Source: Endozoicomonas sp. 8E
GTDB lineage: Bacteria; Pseudomonadota; Gammaproteobacteria; Pseudomonadales; Endozoicomonadaceae
Length of the DNA stretch: 64,000 bases
Direction of reading: 5' to 3'
Assembly (NCBI RefSeq): GCF_032883915.1
Contig: NZ_CP120717.1
Coordinates: 2,115,697 to 2,179,696 of the forward strand
Part shown: positions 52,401 through 58,902 of the stretch, in pieces
Numbering within the stretch: position 1 is the stretch's first letter
Layout: every line of letters begins with the position of its first letter
Program-made: the position numbers and the translations under genes
Notes under the pieces: model-generated
What the model was told of the DNA's origin: nothing
The model's database searches: none
The model's input: the letters and a program-made list of their open reading frames with translations, nothing else

Positions 52401-53293
52401 GGATAACCCTCAGGCACAGGGTAAGGCTGTGTGTCATCTTCGACGTGAACAACATAGCCGACAGGTTTATGGTACGACAACAGTTTGTTGAGAGCTTGCT
52501 GTTGTATATCTTCCCCCAGAACATGAACCTGGGCATAGGCAGAGGTGGCTGCTGCTAAAAGAGCCTCGTCATTGACAAAGAGTGATTGCCCCAGGCGGCG
52601 CAGTTCAGGGGGTTGCTCGGCCGAAGCAAGAAGACGCAGAAAGGTGCGGCCGTTCACTTTAACCTTATTGACTTTAAGGGTGGCAAGAGCAACATAGTGA
52701 TCAACTTCGCCAAGGTTTCCTGCTCTTTCATGTGCACCTTTGAGCACTCCGACCAGATGTTCGGGGCTGGCAACTTTCGTAAACGGTTCTAATGTTTGCG
52801 TGTTGCCTAATTGAACGCGAACAGCCTTAATTGAATCCTGATGGGTCATTCTGTCTCTGACTTCGATAAGCAGTTTCCTTTCTGCAAGGTTATGGGTGAA
52901 TTTGAAAACCCCCTCATTACCGACCTTCAGAACTTTGGTGTACTTCTGAGCAACATTATTCTCGTCTGTTTCAAACTGATCAACAATGGAGACGCCACCC
53001 ACGATGCCAGAAAGGACGTCCGTGAAACCTTCTGAAGGGATGTCATAACCCGCTCTGACTTCAGTCTGATCGGGGTAAGTGGTAGTAAAGGATTTGGGTA
53101 TTGGCTGCTGGTCGTCGCCTAGAGTTGGCTGAACTATGACTTCACTCTGGGTGAACTCTGCATGTCCATTGCCATGAATATCGACAGATTTTGTCTGCAG
53201 TCTGCGATCCGCCAATGCCTGTGTGCCAATCATGGAAGAGCTGATTGCAATGGCCACTGACAGTGTTAATGCATTGGGGCGAACATTTGTCAT
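46184..53293 (-). CDS. Gene 10: largest array protein, ends in RDEL, 2,369 aa
   Basis: This gene carries the fullest set of modules. The signal peptide ends TQALA before DRRLQ. After the two N-terminal domains come a coiled coil (LLAKESELTQLRNQLKLTTE), three WDD-type modules with intervening helices, an 18-unit pentapeptide linker (mostly APTSI) near residues 975-1,062, then LGIEDFDSNADIDVQ, LGIDPNDNTALSD, the LQMRAPDEKDDVYLRR module, two LW-type 90-residue units, LNIKDYNDDASIND and IENELDRHMARLGPKPRYVLD. The C-terminal domain (about 1,706-2,355) is full length. It is a visible mosaic: about 1.6 kb matches gene 8 at roughly 99.5%, and the last about 280 bp instead match gene 9, including the tail DKKAT-RDEL. 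A standard leader with palindrome core CTCAGCACTGAG precedes the ATG. Confidence 0.95.
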   Translation of the reverse strand: MTNVRPNALTLSVAIAISSSMIGTQALADRRLQTKSVDIHGNGHAEFTQSEVIVQPTLGDDQQPIPKSFTTTYPDQTEVRAGYDIPSEGFTDVLSGIVGGVSIVDQFETDENNVAQKYTKVLKVGNEGVFKFTHNLAERKLLIEVRDRMTHQDSIKAVRVQLGNTQTLEPFTKVASPEHLVGVLKGAHERAGNLGEVDHYVALATLKVNKVKVNGRTFLRLLASAEQPPELRRLGQSLFVNDEALLAAATSAYAQVHVLGEDIQQQALNKLLSYHKPVGYVVHVEDDTQPYPVPEGYPKLEVTEAPGEIIVFRSQKQNPTDLAFVEGLHDMWEEESSTRPPSDAKTQIKKDKVKSYQYTIRSRQMALLEGLAAEHNAGPEEDGEITLAYDHDLMIALSQYEYLYQALTSANLDGADEFELTIGQIEIASSVVTPTWMHNQLKKYFSFKPALRNLLTNQFFIQNIQKVISGDSDIIRVQADDPGDEEELASKVVSNKPRELIEIKIRQEELLAKESELTQLRNQLKLTTEKTSTSEKEQLRALQLRQQIEDKLVQFHQELGQQKNQIQTLQRQVSRIPSLEKQLSSIRAYAIIAQYSITASRLGIDDWIDTLPLEVQSRRISERIKEIFRIYAATGQPDEEALKAKPAAIGGKRGIAPVNKKNLATLQSIQQQLQQAPRQPDALDSETLTTFEGQLGITNSQHDPLDRRRTIQQHLKHQAIKIFQTHIQNQQEHEEPKEWLQKLLQEIEHIPELKQQARDASAGALKVRNAQIAIELGIDNWDVTQPPEEQARIIRKKILEIKQLAAATTQPDEEAVKAKAPTNEDDLATLQFIRPPKQQRLQQNEEPSDGEIQERLAFCEGKLGLVPENEDDLEARNRWLQQRIKQLSLEIHQQNVENQQKLAKRSSLLHFLQEEADRIPILRKKAREVTAAAIKDYNTQIAAKLGIDNWDGTQTLEEQARLINQKISEIKQPVAPTSIAPTSIAPTSIAPTSIAPTSIAPTSIAPTSIAPTSIAPTSIAPTSIAPTSVAATSVAATSIAPTSVTLTSVAPTSVAATPVSATEQTREEPANAERATIEHQLGPVPESEKDPEVCCQAIQQHHKEQETQTDQQYLQQRSITTDAEKETEIKAEIKARYTTIAVRLGIEDFDSNADIDVQQECLVQKLETMNAEAQRLRQQLNTMSIQLDMEDFYTDTRKVALAGVLGIDPNDNTALSDRAAVESAVYTKLNKLKFLDTYVDYIRTGNSEVMPEVRETLSDMEKTLQMRAPDEKDDVYLRRQAISEEIWGFISKARQRSEEKALAILKAIEEILDIKVNEEDDKTTRLIRVRRMFDGDDLTDHRLDKIHNTLWADEDTAPDGRDLKVAKLLAYLHYKVGGSDPDQRAREQQTDPLAQVEEALFGINFNEQNDRTARLARVLKILGYAGEYQLGRIDQSLWKEDSEALDEKGLRLKKLDASLTYKVEDPYRDKQVIEQLTRLIAAIEDQLHIHPLDCVVGIKKVKAFTAKLASDLMMNFDNDASLSEQKDTLMARIQAFRDEVNQVYEDETARRARNNEMAHQLNIKDYNDDASINDQNSLINAKLQLLDEEVIDKVQPDVNARILIIENELDRHMARLGPKPRYVLDREAATARAVLKKAESELKAAHQKLDAMVQPGGDGASGSKVQQPIQEQARLEAEIEVRKADIERMKSALKVAEKTVENDGGPFQYTPGQVKVMTDMHGFIHQHALKKQALEAAMGLAASAAKSAKVIPQLSTFDFDDEFAPIRLQAMVGKDLTFHQASRIVRVFRNLKRNFSPSSFELEDDQSQDVLEEVGVLVQRIRNELGKGPQQYDEVINGMGKMAIHFVKYEEEDLKSFLEYFATRFASGNKIITLLREGLISKVELENYIKAVRGVDGYQTVAEFEHFLGDKQGVRVPEFRKVIQMLSDEGAEQFMGIAITPVTVTATGPAGMKESVDGMKEYAAAVIANYVLDDIAFENGRRTAAFLANVQETLTPYANAAGLSQSELIQAIHDTLMQAHAAAVEQQLNDYWVKPSAFLVQAVTWYYTSYKPLLVTHTARQAAELSLSNMSFLYLLDLTNRGDYLHRMLTPFQHWLERYGVDPDRTGQYAYHNGIEQVSEVGGLAMPLGKAASSVILLSTGSMLFARQYNANPHRYRSISRMVPEIVKSMGSRQGVQVPLLHRVTPQKVKTLASATAALVLGPVATVGTYAHGLISGFTYAQTFGVALASSLTFDFFMNDNKMLTQWLGGPLGRSLDKMNRWIGLGETQDEYVKRTAIAAPQYFSETDEEYAYRVKANNTMYGWTRHENYLQFRERRDRTMRLFENGWEKYFRENIPEWSFSHAKSIPYSYTLGTFYEWGDKKATRDEL
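46470..48108. repeat. Near-identical tract, gene 10 copy
   Basis: Partner of 35350-36988, offset 11,120 bp. To its left (46184-46468) gene 10 switches to a close match with gene 9 instead. Confidence 0.9.
50106..50375 (-). repeat. 15-bp in-frame minisatellite in gene 10 (APTSI linker)
   Basis: Eighteen 15-bp units in a row; the eleven at 50211-50375 are nearly identical (GATGTTGGGGCAATC on the plus strand, one coding APTSI on the gene strand), while those at the other end are degenerate (AATSV, TLTSV). Because 15 is a multiple of 3, copy-number change adds or removes five residues without a frameshift. Confidence 0.97.
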
Positions 53294-53370
53294 TCTACTA
53301 CCTCAGTGCTGAGTATTTTGATTATCGTGAAAAGTGATTACCACACCTCGTGAGTATGCGACTCCTGATA
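53294..53370 (-). promoter_or_regulatory. Leader of gene 10
   Basis: It contains GTGTGGTAATCACTTTTCAC and TACTCAGCACTGAGGTA (53299-53315). Here the core CTCAGCACTGAG has central bases unlike the other copies and intact arms. Confidence 0.7.
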
Positions 53371-53416
53371 GCTAATAGCTGTCAATCGTTCGTGGCTGCC
53401 AATCGCTCATGGCTGT
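53371..53416. repeat. Degenerate 17-bp tandem repeat upstream of gene 10
   Basis: Three diverged units of the same CGCTCATGGCTGTCAAT repeat as at 14426-14472, again carrying one TTGACA on the gene strand. Confidence 0.75.
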
Positions 53417-53530
53417 TTCTGTAAGCCGTTGAGAGAATTTAGTTCACACTGGCAGAACCGCTAAGCTGTTGAGCGAATTTAATTCAGATTGGCAAAGTTC
53501 AATGTCCGTAAAATTGACTGGTTTTTACAA
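53417..53530. repeat. Imperfect tandem duplication in the gap between genes 11 and 10
   Basis: Two copies of a roughly 40-bp segment begin GTAAG[CT]CGTTGAG / CTAAGCTGTTGAG and continue GAATTTAGTTCACACTGGCA / GAATTTAATTCAGATTGGCA. A single related copy lies at about 14476-14530 in the gap upstream of gene 3. No gene is seen. Confidence 0.7.
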
Positions 53531-53755
53531 CTCGTTCCCATGCTCTGAGGTCGTCATTCCCGCGAAGGCGTTAATCCAGCGCCAACGGTGGATCTCTGCC
53601 TTCTCGGGGATGACAAGGCCAGGGGAGCACAGGGCAGTAGGGTTCTGGTGGTGAGTCAGTGTGGATTCCCGCCTTCGCGGGAATGACGAGAATGAAGCCG
53701 GGAATGACGAGAATGAGGAGAGAGTTTTGCGACACCCTCTGAGGCATGGGAACCA
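53531..53755. repeat. Nested-palindrome repeat element, copy A
   Basis: A perfect 18-bp inverted repeat, GTCATTCCCGCGAAGGCG at 53553-53570 and its complement at 53670-53687, encloses about 100 bp. Outside it lies a second pair of ends (CTCGTTCCCATGCTCTGAGG at 53531-53550 and an imperfect partner near 53735-53755). Between inner and outer right arms are about two units of a 21-bp GGGAATGACGAGAATGA-type repeat. There is no coding capacity, which fits a non-autonomous (MITE/REP-like) element. Copy B lies inverted beyond gene 11. Confidence 0.85.
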
Positions 53756-53778
53756 GAGTTCTCTGCTGGTTTCTGATA

Positions 53779-56700
53779 TCAAAGTTCGTCGCGGGTATTT
53801 TGATCTTTATCAAGATCGAACTTCTTAACCTCAAGACCAACCGGTGCTGCTTTCACGGTTGCGGAGGGTTGCTCAGGTGCTGCAGTCCCTGACTCAAATA
53901 AAGCACCCAGAGTGCAAGAGTAAGGAATACTTTCTGCATGGGAGAACGACCATTTGGGCACATTTTCCCTGAAGTATTTCTCCCAGCCATTCTCAAATAG
54001 TCTCATGTTGCGATCCCGGCGTTCCCGAAATTGCAGATAATTTTCATGTCGCGTCCAGCTATACATCGTGTTGTTGGCTTTAACGCGGTAGGCATACTCT
54101 TTATCGGTTTCACTGAAGTATTGAGGTGTGGCAATAGCCGTGCGTTTCACATATTCATCGTGCGATTCACCCACGCCTCGCCAGCGGTTAAATTTGTCAA
54201 GACTTCGGCCCAGGGGGCCACCCAGCCATTGAGTGAGTATCTTGTTATCGTTCATAAAGAAGTCGAAAGTAAGACTCGACGCCAGAGCGAATCCAAAGGT
54301 TTGAGCATAAGTGAATCCGGATATAAGGCCATGGGCGTATGCTCCAACAGTGGCTACCGGACCCAGCACCAGACCGGCTGTGGCCGAGGCCAACGTTTTT
54401 ACTTTTTGTGGTGTCACCCTGTGCAGAAGAGGCACTTGAACTCCTTGCCCGGAACCCATGGATTTCACTATTTCAGGCACCAGACGGGAAATGCTGCGAT
54501 ACCTGTGGGGATTGGCGTTGTGCTGTCTGGCAAACAACGTGGAGCCGGTTCCTAACAGAATGACTGAAGAAGCGGCTTTGCCCAATGGCATGGCCAGACC
54601 GCCCACTTCAGAGATTTGTTCAATCCCGCTGTGGTAGGCATATTGGCCGGTTCGGTCAAGATCAACACCGTAGCGTTCCAACCAATGCTGGAAAGGTGTG
54701 AGCATTCTGTGCAGGTAATCACCCCTGTAGGTCAGGTCCAGTAGATAGAGGAACGCCATGTTTGAGAGCGACAGCTCGGCAGCCTGCCGGGCAGTGTGGG
54801 TCATCAGCAGCGGTTTGTAACTGGAGTAGTACCATGTGACAGCCTGTACCAGAAAAGCTGAAGGTTTGACCCAGTAGTTATTTAGCTCCTGCTCAACCGC
54901 TGCGGCATGAGCCTGCATCAATGTGTCATGGACAGCCTGGATCAGTTCTGATTCAGACAGTCCGGCAGCATGGGCATAAGGTGTCAGGGTCTCCTGAACA
55001 TTGGCCAGAAATGCTGCCGTTCTGCGGCCATTTTCAAAGGCAAGATCATCAAGAACGTAGTTGGCGGTGACAGCTGCGGCATACTCTTTCATGCCGGCAA
55101 CAGACTCTTTCATGGCCGCTGGGCCAGTTGCGGTCACGGGAGTAAGGGTAATCTCCATGAATTGCTCAGCATCCTCATCGGACGGCATCTGGATAACCTT
55201 CCTGAACTCGGGCACCTTGACACCCTGTTTACTGGCTGTGGCTACCTCAGGATCAAGGACGTACCGGGGTTTGGGTCCCAGGCAAGCCATATGCCTGTCA
55301 AGCTCCTTCTCAATGATCAGGATGCGCACATTAACGTCTGGCTGAACCCTTTTGATAACTTCGTCGTCCAGCTGTTGGAGTTTTGCTTTAATTTGACTAT
55401 TTTGGTCGTTTATACTGGCATCATCGTTATAGTCCTTAATGTTAAGTTGACGGGCCACTTCATTGTTCCGGGCTCTTCTTGCTGTTGCATCTTCATAGAC
55501 TTCGTTGATTTCATCCCGAAATGACTGAATTCCGGCTATCAGGGCGTCCTTCTGGTCAGACAGGCTGGCATCCTTGTCAAAGTTCATCCTTAGATCACTG
55601 GCAAGTTTCGCTGCGAAAGCCTTGACTTTTTTTATACCCGTAACGTAATCAAGAGGGTGGATATGCAGCTTGCCCTCTACGGCTGCAATGCAATCTGCCT
55701 GTTGTTCTCTGACCTGCTTATCATGGTACGGATCTTCGACTTTATAAGTGAGGCTCGCATCAAGCTTCCTGAGTCTGAGACCCCTCTCGTCAAGCGCTTT
55801 GCTGTCTTCTTTCCAGAGTGCCTGGTCTACCTCACTCAGCAGGTATTCTCCGGCGTCAGGGTGGTTAATCATTTTAAGCACCATGGCAAGTCTTGTTGCT
55901 CTGTCCTTTCGTTCAATGGAGTCCAGGTTGAGTGCTTCTTCTACTTCTGCCAGCGGATCTGTCTGTTGTTCTCTGGCTCGCTTATCCGGGTCAGGGCCTC
56001 CGGTTTTATAGTGAAGATACGCAAGAAACTTCGCGACTTTGAGATCCTGCCCGTCCAGAGCTGCGTTTTCATCTGCCCAGAGGGTGTTATCTATCTTGTC
56101 CAGCCTATGATCTGTGAGATCATCGCCGTCAAACATTCTTCGAACCCTGATAAGTCTTGTTGTTTTGTCATCCCCAGCATTGACTTTGATGTCGAGTATT
56201 TCTTCTACGGCTTTCAGTATCGCCAAAGCCTTTTCCTCCGCCCGTTGTCTGGCTTTTTCGATGAAATCCTGCAGTTCTTCAGAAATGCTCTGGCGACGAA
56301 GGTAGACATCATCGTTTTCGTCGGGAACAGTCATCTGAAGGGCTTTTTCCACGTCACTCAATGTCTCAAGGACTCCCGGTATAACTTCGGAGTGGCCTGT
56401 TCTGATGTAATCCAGATATGTGTCCAGAAATTTAAGCTTGTTAAGCTTGGTATATACTGCTGACTCTACAGCTTCGCGCTCTGATAGTGCGGTGTTGTCG
56501 TTCGGATCAATACCAAGAATCTGAGCCAGAGCATTTTTCCTGGTAACGCTGTGAAAATCCTCCACAATGAGTCGGAAAGTCATAGTATTGATTTGTTGAC
56601 GCAGATCTTGTGCTTCAGCTTTCATTGTCTCCAGTTTTTGAATCAGGCGTTCTTGCTGAACGTCAATATCTGTATCACTATCAAAGTCTTCAATGTTTAA

Positions 56701-58326
56701 ATGTGCGGCAATGGTTGCAAAGCGAGCTTTGGTTGCAGATATTTTTTCAGCTTCTGTTCTCATGCCCGGTGTGGCATGTCTTGCCCTCAAGTCCTCCAGG
56801 TTCCTGGATAATTCAAGCAGCTGTCTGGCCATGTCGGTCATGACTCTGGAAGTAAACTCTTCGTCTTTTTCGGGATTGATCTGCGCTTGTTTGATATCGC
56901 CGATAACGGGTATCACTTTCCGAATATGCTGAAAAAAGTGCGGGTTCATCAGAAGATTTTTAACTACGGGTTTGAAGCCAAAGTGTTTTTCGAGTTGCTC
57001 ATACATCCGGTTTAGCGTGATGACTGATGAAGCGGATCTGATGTATTCCAGTGTGAACTCAAATAGACGACCTGTTCGATATGGATTATCTGGAGCAGCC
57101 AGCGCCAATGCCAGCTGGAGGGATTCGTAATCTGCAAGGGAACGTACCGCCAGTTTATCTTCGTTAGAAAGCATCATCGGTTGATCTTTGTTAACGCCGA
57201 TATCGTGTCGTGCAACAATCTCCTCCAGCAGTGCCATTTGCCTGTTTCGGATGACGAACTGGTAGTTTTTGATCTTATGTCTGAGAAGATCTGTTATGAT
57301 TACAAAGCGAAAGCGATTATTAACCCCATTTTCTAGCCAGAGTTTGTAGAGTTTTTCTACAAAAGCGACGTCATCCGGACGCTGCATCTGGCCATGAAAA
57401 AAAATATCCTCCCCCGGAGCTTCTGTTATTTCCAACTTTGGATAACCCTCAGGCACAGGATAAACCTGTGTGTCATCCTCGACGTGTACAACATAGCCGA
57501 CGGGTTTGTTGTGTACAAAAAGCTCGTTAAGCGCCTGCTGTTGTAAGTCCTCTTTCAGGAGATGAACCTGTATGTAGGCAGAGGCGGCAGCCGTCAGGAG
57601 AGCTTCATCATTGACAAAGAGTGATTGACCCAGACGTTGCAGTTCAGGGGGCTGATCGCCCGAAGCGATAAGACGCATGAAGGTACGCTCATTCACTTCA
57701 ATTTTTTCAACTTCAATGGTGGCAAGGGCAACGAAGTGATCACTTGAGCCGAGGTTTCCTGCTCTTGCAACGGCAGCTTCCAAAACGTTAGACAGTTGCC
57801 CGGGGCAGGCGATTTTCGTTAACGGTTCTAATGATGTAGAAAATAATTTACGACGAGCAACCGCAACTGAATCCTTATCGGTCATTCCGCCCCTGACTTC
57901 AATGACCAGTTCCTTTTCTTCAAGGTTGTGGATGAACCTGAAGATTCCTTCATCACCTACCTTAAGAACTTTGGTATATTTCTGAGCAATGCCACTCTCG
58001 TCTGTTTCAAACTGATCAACACTGGAAACGCCATCACCAATACCAGAAAGAATTTTTGTAAAGCTTATAGTGGGAGAGATAGAGTAGGGACTTTCTGAAG
58101 GCTCATAAGGGTAGGTGGTGGTAACAGATTTGGGTATTGGCTGTTGGTCATCACCTAAAGTTGGCTGAACCATGACCTCACTTCGAGTAAGCTGAACACC
58201 TCCAGTGTTCGGAATACAGGCATATGTCTGAAGTTTGCGAACGACCACTGCCTCTGTACTCATGATGGAAAAGCTGGTTGCCAGGGCCGCTGCAAAGCTT
58301 AATGCATTGGGGCAGGTATTTATCAT
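53779..58326 (-). CDS. Gene 11: exported array protein with deleted C-domain front, ends in RDEL, 1,515 aa
   Basis: The signal peptide is atypical at its end (MSTEAVVVRKLQ; AVV instead of ALA, with possible cleavage after TEA). N-terminal domains are followed by a middle of about 500-1,030 that is closely related to that of gene 10 (LNIEDFDSDTDIDVQ, LGIDPNDNTALSE, two LW-type units, LNIKDYNDDASIND). The sequence then jumps in frame from KPRYVLDPEVATA to SKQGVKVPEFRKVIQM, losing the LKKQALEA helix, the FDFDDEF block and the VELENYIKAV segment. The rest of the C-terminal domain is intact to about 1,475. The tail reads LEVKKFDL and ends QNT-RDEL. The gene is bracketed by inverted copies of a palindromic repeat element, in the two largest intergenic gaps. 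Role unknown. Confidence 0.94.
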   Translation of the reverse strand: MINTCPNALSFAAALATSFSIMSTEAVVVRKLQTYACIPNTGGVQLTRSEVMVQPTLGDDQQPIPKSVTTTYPYEPSESPYSISPTISFTKILSGIGDGVSSVDQFETDESGIAQKYTKVLKVGDEGIFRFIHNLEEKELVIEVRGGMTDKDSVAVARRKLFSTSLEPLTKIACPGQLSNVLEAAVARAGNLGSSDHFVALATIEVEKIEVNERTFMRLIASGDQPPELQRLGQSLFVNDEALLTAAASAYIQVHLLKEDLQQQALNELFVHNKPVGYVVHVEDDTQVYPVPEGYPKLEITEAPGEDIFFHGQMQRPDDVAFVEKLYKLWLENGVNNRFRFVIITDLLRHKIKNYQFVIRNRQMALLEEIVARHDIGVNKDQPMMLSNEDKLAVRSLADYESLQLALALAAPDNPYRTGRLFEFTLEYIRSASSVITLNRMYEQLEKHFGFKPVVKNLLMNPHFFQHIRKVIPVIGDIKQAQINPEKDEEFTSRVMTDMARQLLELSRNLEDLRARHATPGMRTEAEKISATKARFATIAAHLNIEDFDSDTDIDVQQERLIQKLETMKAEAQDLRQQINTMTFRLIVEDFHSVTRKNALAQILGIDPNDNTALSEREAVESAVYTKLNKLKFLDTYLDYIRTGHSEVIPGVLETLSDVEKALQMTVPDENDDVYLRRQSISEELQDFIEKARQRAEEKALAILKAVEEILDIKVNAGDDKTTRLIRVRRMFDGDDLTDHRLDKIDNTLWADENAALDGQDLKVAKFLAYLHYKTGGPDPDKRAREQQTDPLAEVEEALNLDSIERKDRATRLAMVLKMINHPDAGEYLLSEVDQALWKEDSKALDERGLRLRKLDASLTYKVEDPYHDKQVREQQADCIAAVEGKLHIHPLDYVTGIKKVKAFAAKLASDLRMNFDKDASLSDQKDALIAGIQSFRDEINEVYEDATARRARNNEVARQLNIKDYNDDASINDQNSQIKAKLQQLDDEVIKRVQPDVNVRILIIEKELDRHMACLGPKPRYVLDPEVATASKQGVKVPEFRKVIQMPSDEDAEQFMEITLTPVTATGPAAMKESVAGMKEYAAAVTANYVLDDLAFENGRRTAAFLANVQETLTPYAHAAGLSESELIQAVHDTLMQAHAAAVEQELNNYWVKPSAFLVQAVTWYYSSYKPLLMTHTARQAAELSLSNMAFLYLLDLTYRGDYLHRMLTPFQHWLERYGVDLDRTGQYAYHSGIEQISEVGGLAMPLGKAASSVILLGTGSTLFARQHNANPHRYRSISRLVPEIVKSMGSGQGVQVPLLHRVTPQKVKTLASATAGLVLGPVATVGAYAHGLISGFTYAQTFGFALASSLTFDFFMNDNKILTQWLGGPLGRSLDKFNRWRGVGESHDEYVKRTAIATPQYFSETDKEYAYRVKANNTMYSWTRHENYLQFRERRDRNMRLFENGWEKYFRENVPKWSFSHAESIPYSCTLGALFESGTAAPEQPSATVKAAPVGLEVKKFDLDKDQNTRDEL

Positions 58327-58418
58327 TCTACTACCTCAGAGCTGAGTACTTTTATTCCTGTGAAAAGTGATTGCCACACCTGACAATGAAGTAGGTAACA
58401 ATAGTTCATAGCCTTCAA
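58327..58418 (-). promoter_or_regulatory. Leader of gene 11
   Basis: It contains GTGTGGCAATCACTTTTCAC and TACTCAGCTCTGAGGTA (58332-58348), with GAGG 7 nt before the ATG at 58326. Confidence 0.7.
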
Positions 58419-58769
58419 CTCGTTCCCACGCTCTGAGGGTGTCGCAAAACTTTCTCCAGCGTGGGAACGAGCTGTCTTCACTCTCGTCATTCCCGGTTTC
58501 ACTCCCGTCATTCCCGGTTTCACTCCCGTCATTCCCGGTTTCACTCCCGTCATTCCCGGTTTCACTCCCGTCATTCCCGGTTTCACTCCCGTCATTCCCG
58601 GTTTCACTCTCGTCATTCCCGCGAAGGCGGGAATCCACACTGACTCACCACCAGAGCCATACTGCCCGGTGCCCCCCCTGGCCTTGTCATCCCCGAGAAG
58701 TCGGAAGCCCAATGTTGGCGCTGGATTCGCGCCTTCGTGGGAATGACGTCCTCAGAGCATGGGGACGAG
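58419..58769. repeat. Nested-palindrome repeat element, copy B (inverted relative to A)
   Basis: Inner arms are at 58612-58629 and 58730-58747 (18 bp, one mismatch) and outer ends at 58419-58438 and 58750-58769. The enclosed sequence is the reverse complement of copy A's with scattered changes. The left part also contains a perfect 14-bp inverted repeat, CTCGTTCCCACGCT (58419-58432) and its complement (58458-58471). The 21-bp repeat here has expanded. Confidence 0.85.
58486..58620. repeat. 21-bp tandem repeat, six full units plus a partial one
   Basis: GTCATTCCC recurs at 58486, 58507, 58528, 58549, 58570, 58591 and 58612, exactly 21 bp apart. Units continue GGTTTCACTC. The last GTCATTCCC is the first part of the inner palindrome arm, so the array appears to have grown by slippage from the element's arm. 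Not CRISPR: there are no spacers. Confidence 0.95.
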
Positions 58770-58852
58770 CTGTTGGAGTTTTGCGACACCCTCTCTGCGT
58801 GGGAATGCATACCGCCCCTGAAAAACTGACTCTACACGTGATTTAAGATATG

Positions 58853-58878
58853 GGTTCCCACGCTGAAGCATGGGAACC
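58853..58878 (-). terminator. Strong hairpin just after gene 12, without a U-tract
   Basis: On the gene strand GGTTCCCATGCT pairs with AGCGTGGGAACC (12 bp, one G-U, 2-nt loop), about 25 nt past the gene 12 stop. No run of U follows, so it may be a remnant of the repeat element, an RNA-stabilising 3' stem or a weak terminator. The rest of 58770-58902 holds only fragments of the same repeats (TTTTGCGACACCCTCT near 58780) and no gene. Confidence 0.4.
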
Positions 58879-58902
58879 AGAGTTTTCTACTGGTTTCTGA
58901 TA

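Noticed and set aside
46184-53293. EF-hand or dockerin calcium sites in DFDSNADID-type loops
   Set aside because: Asp spacing is suggestive, but the conserved Gly at position 6 and Glu at position 12 are missing and other modules of the same kind lack the pattern. Kept only as a general acidic-loop module.
58486-58620. CRISPR array
   Set aside because: Units are contiguous 21-bp repeats with no spacers and no cas genes nearby.
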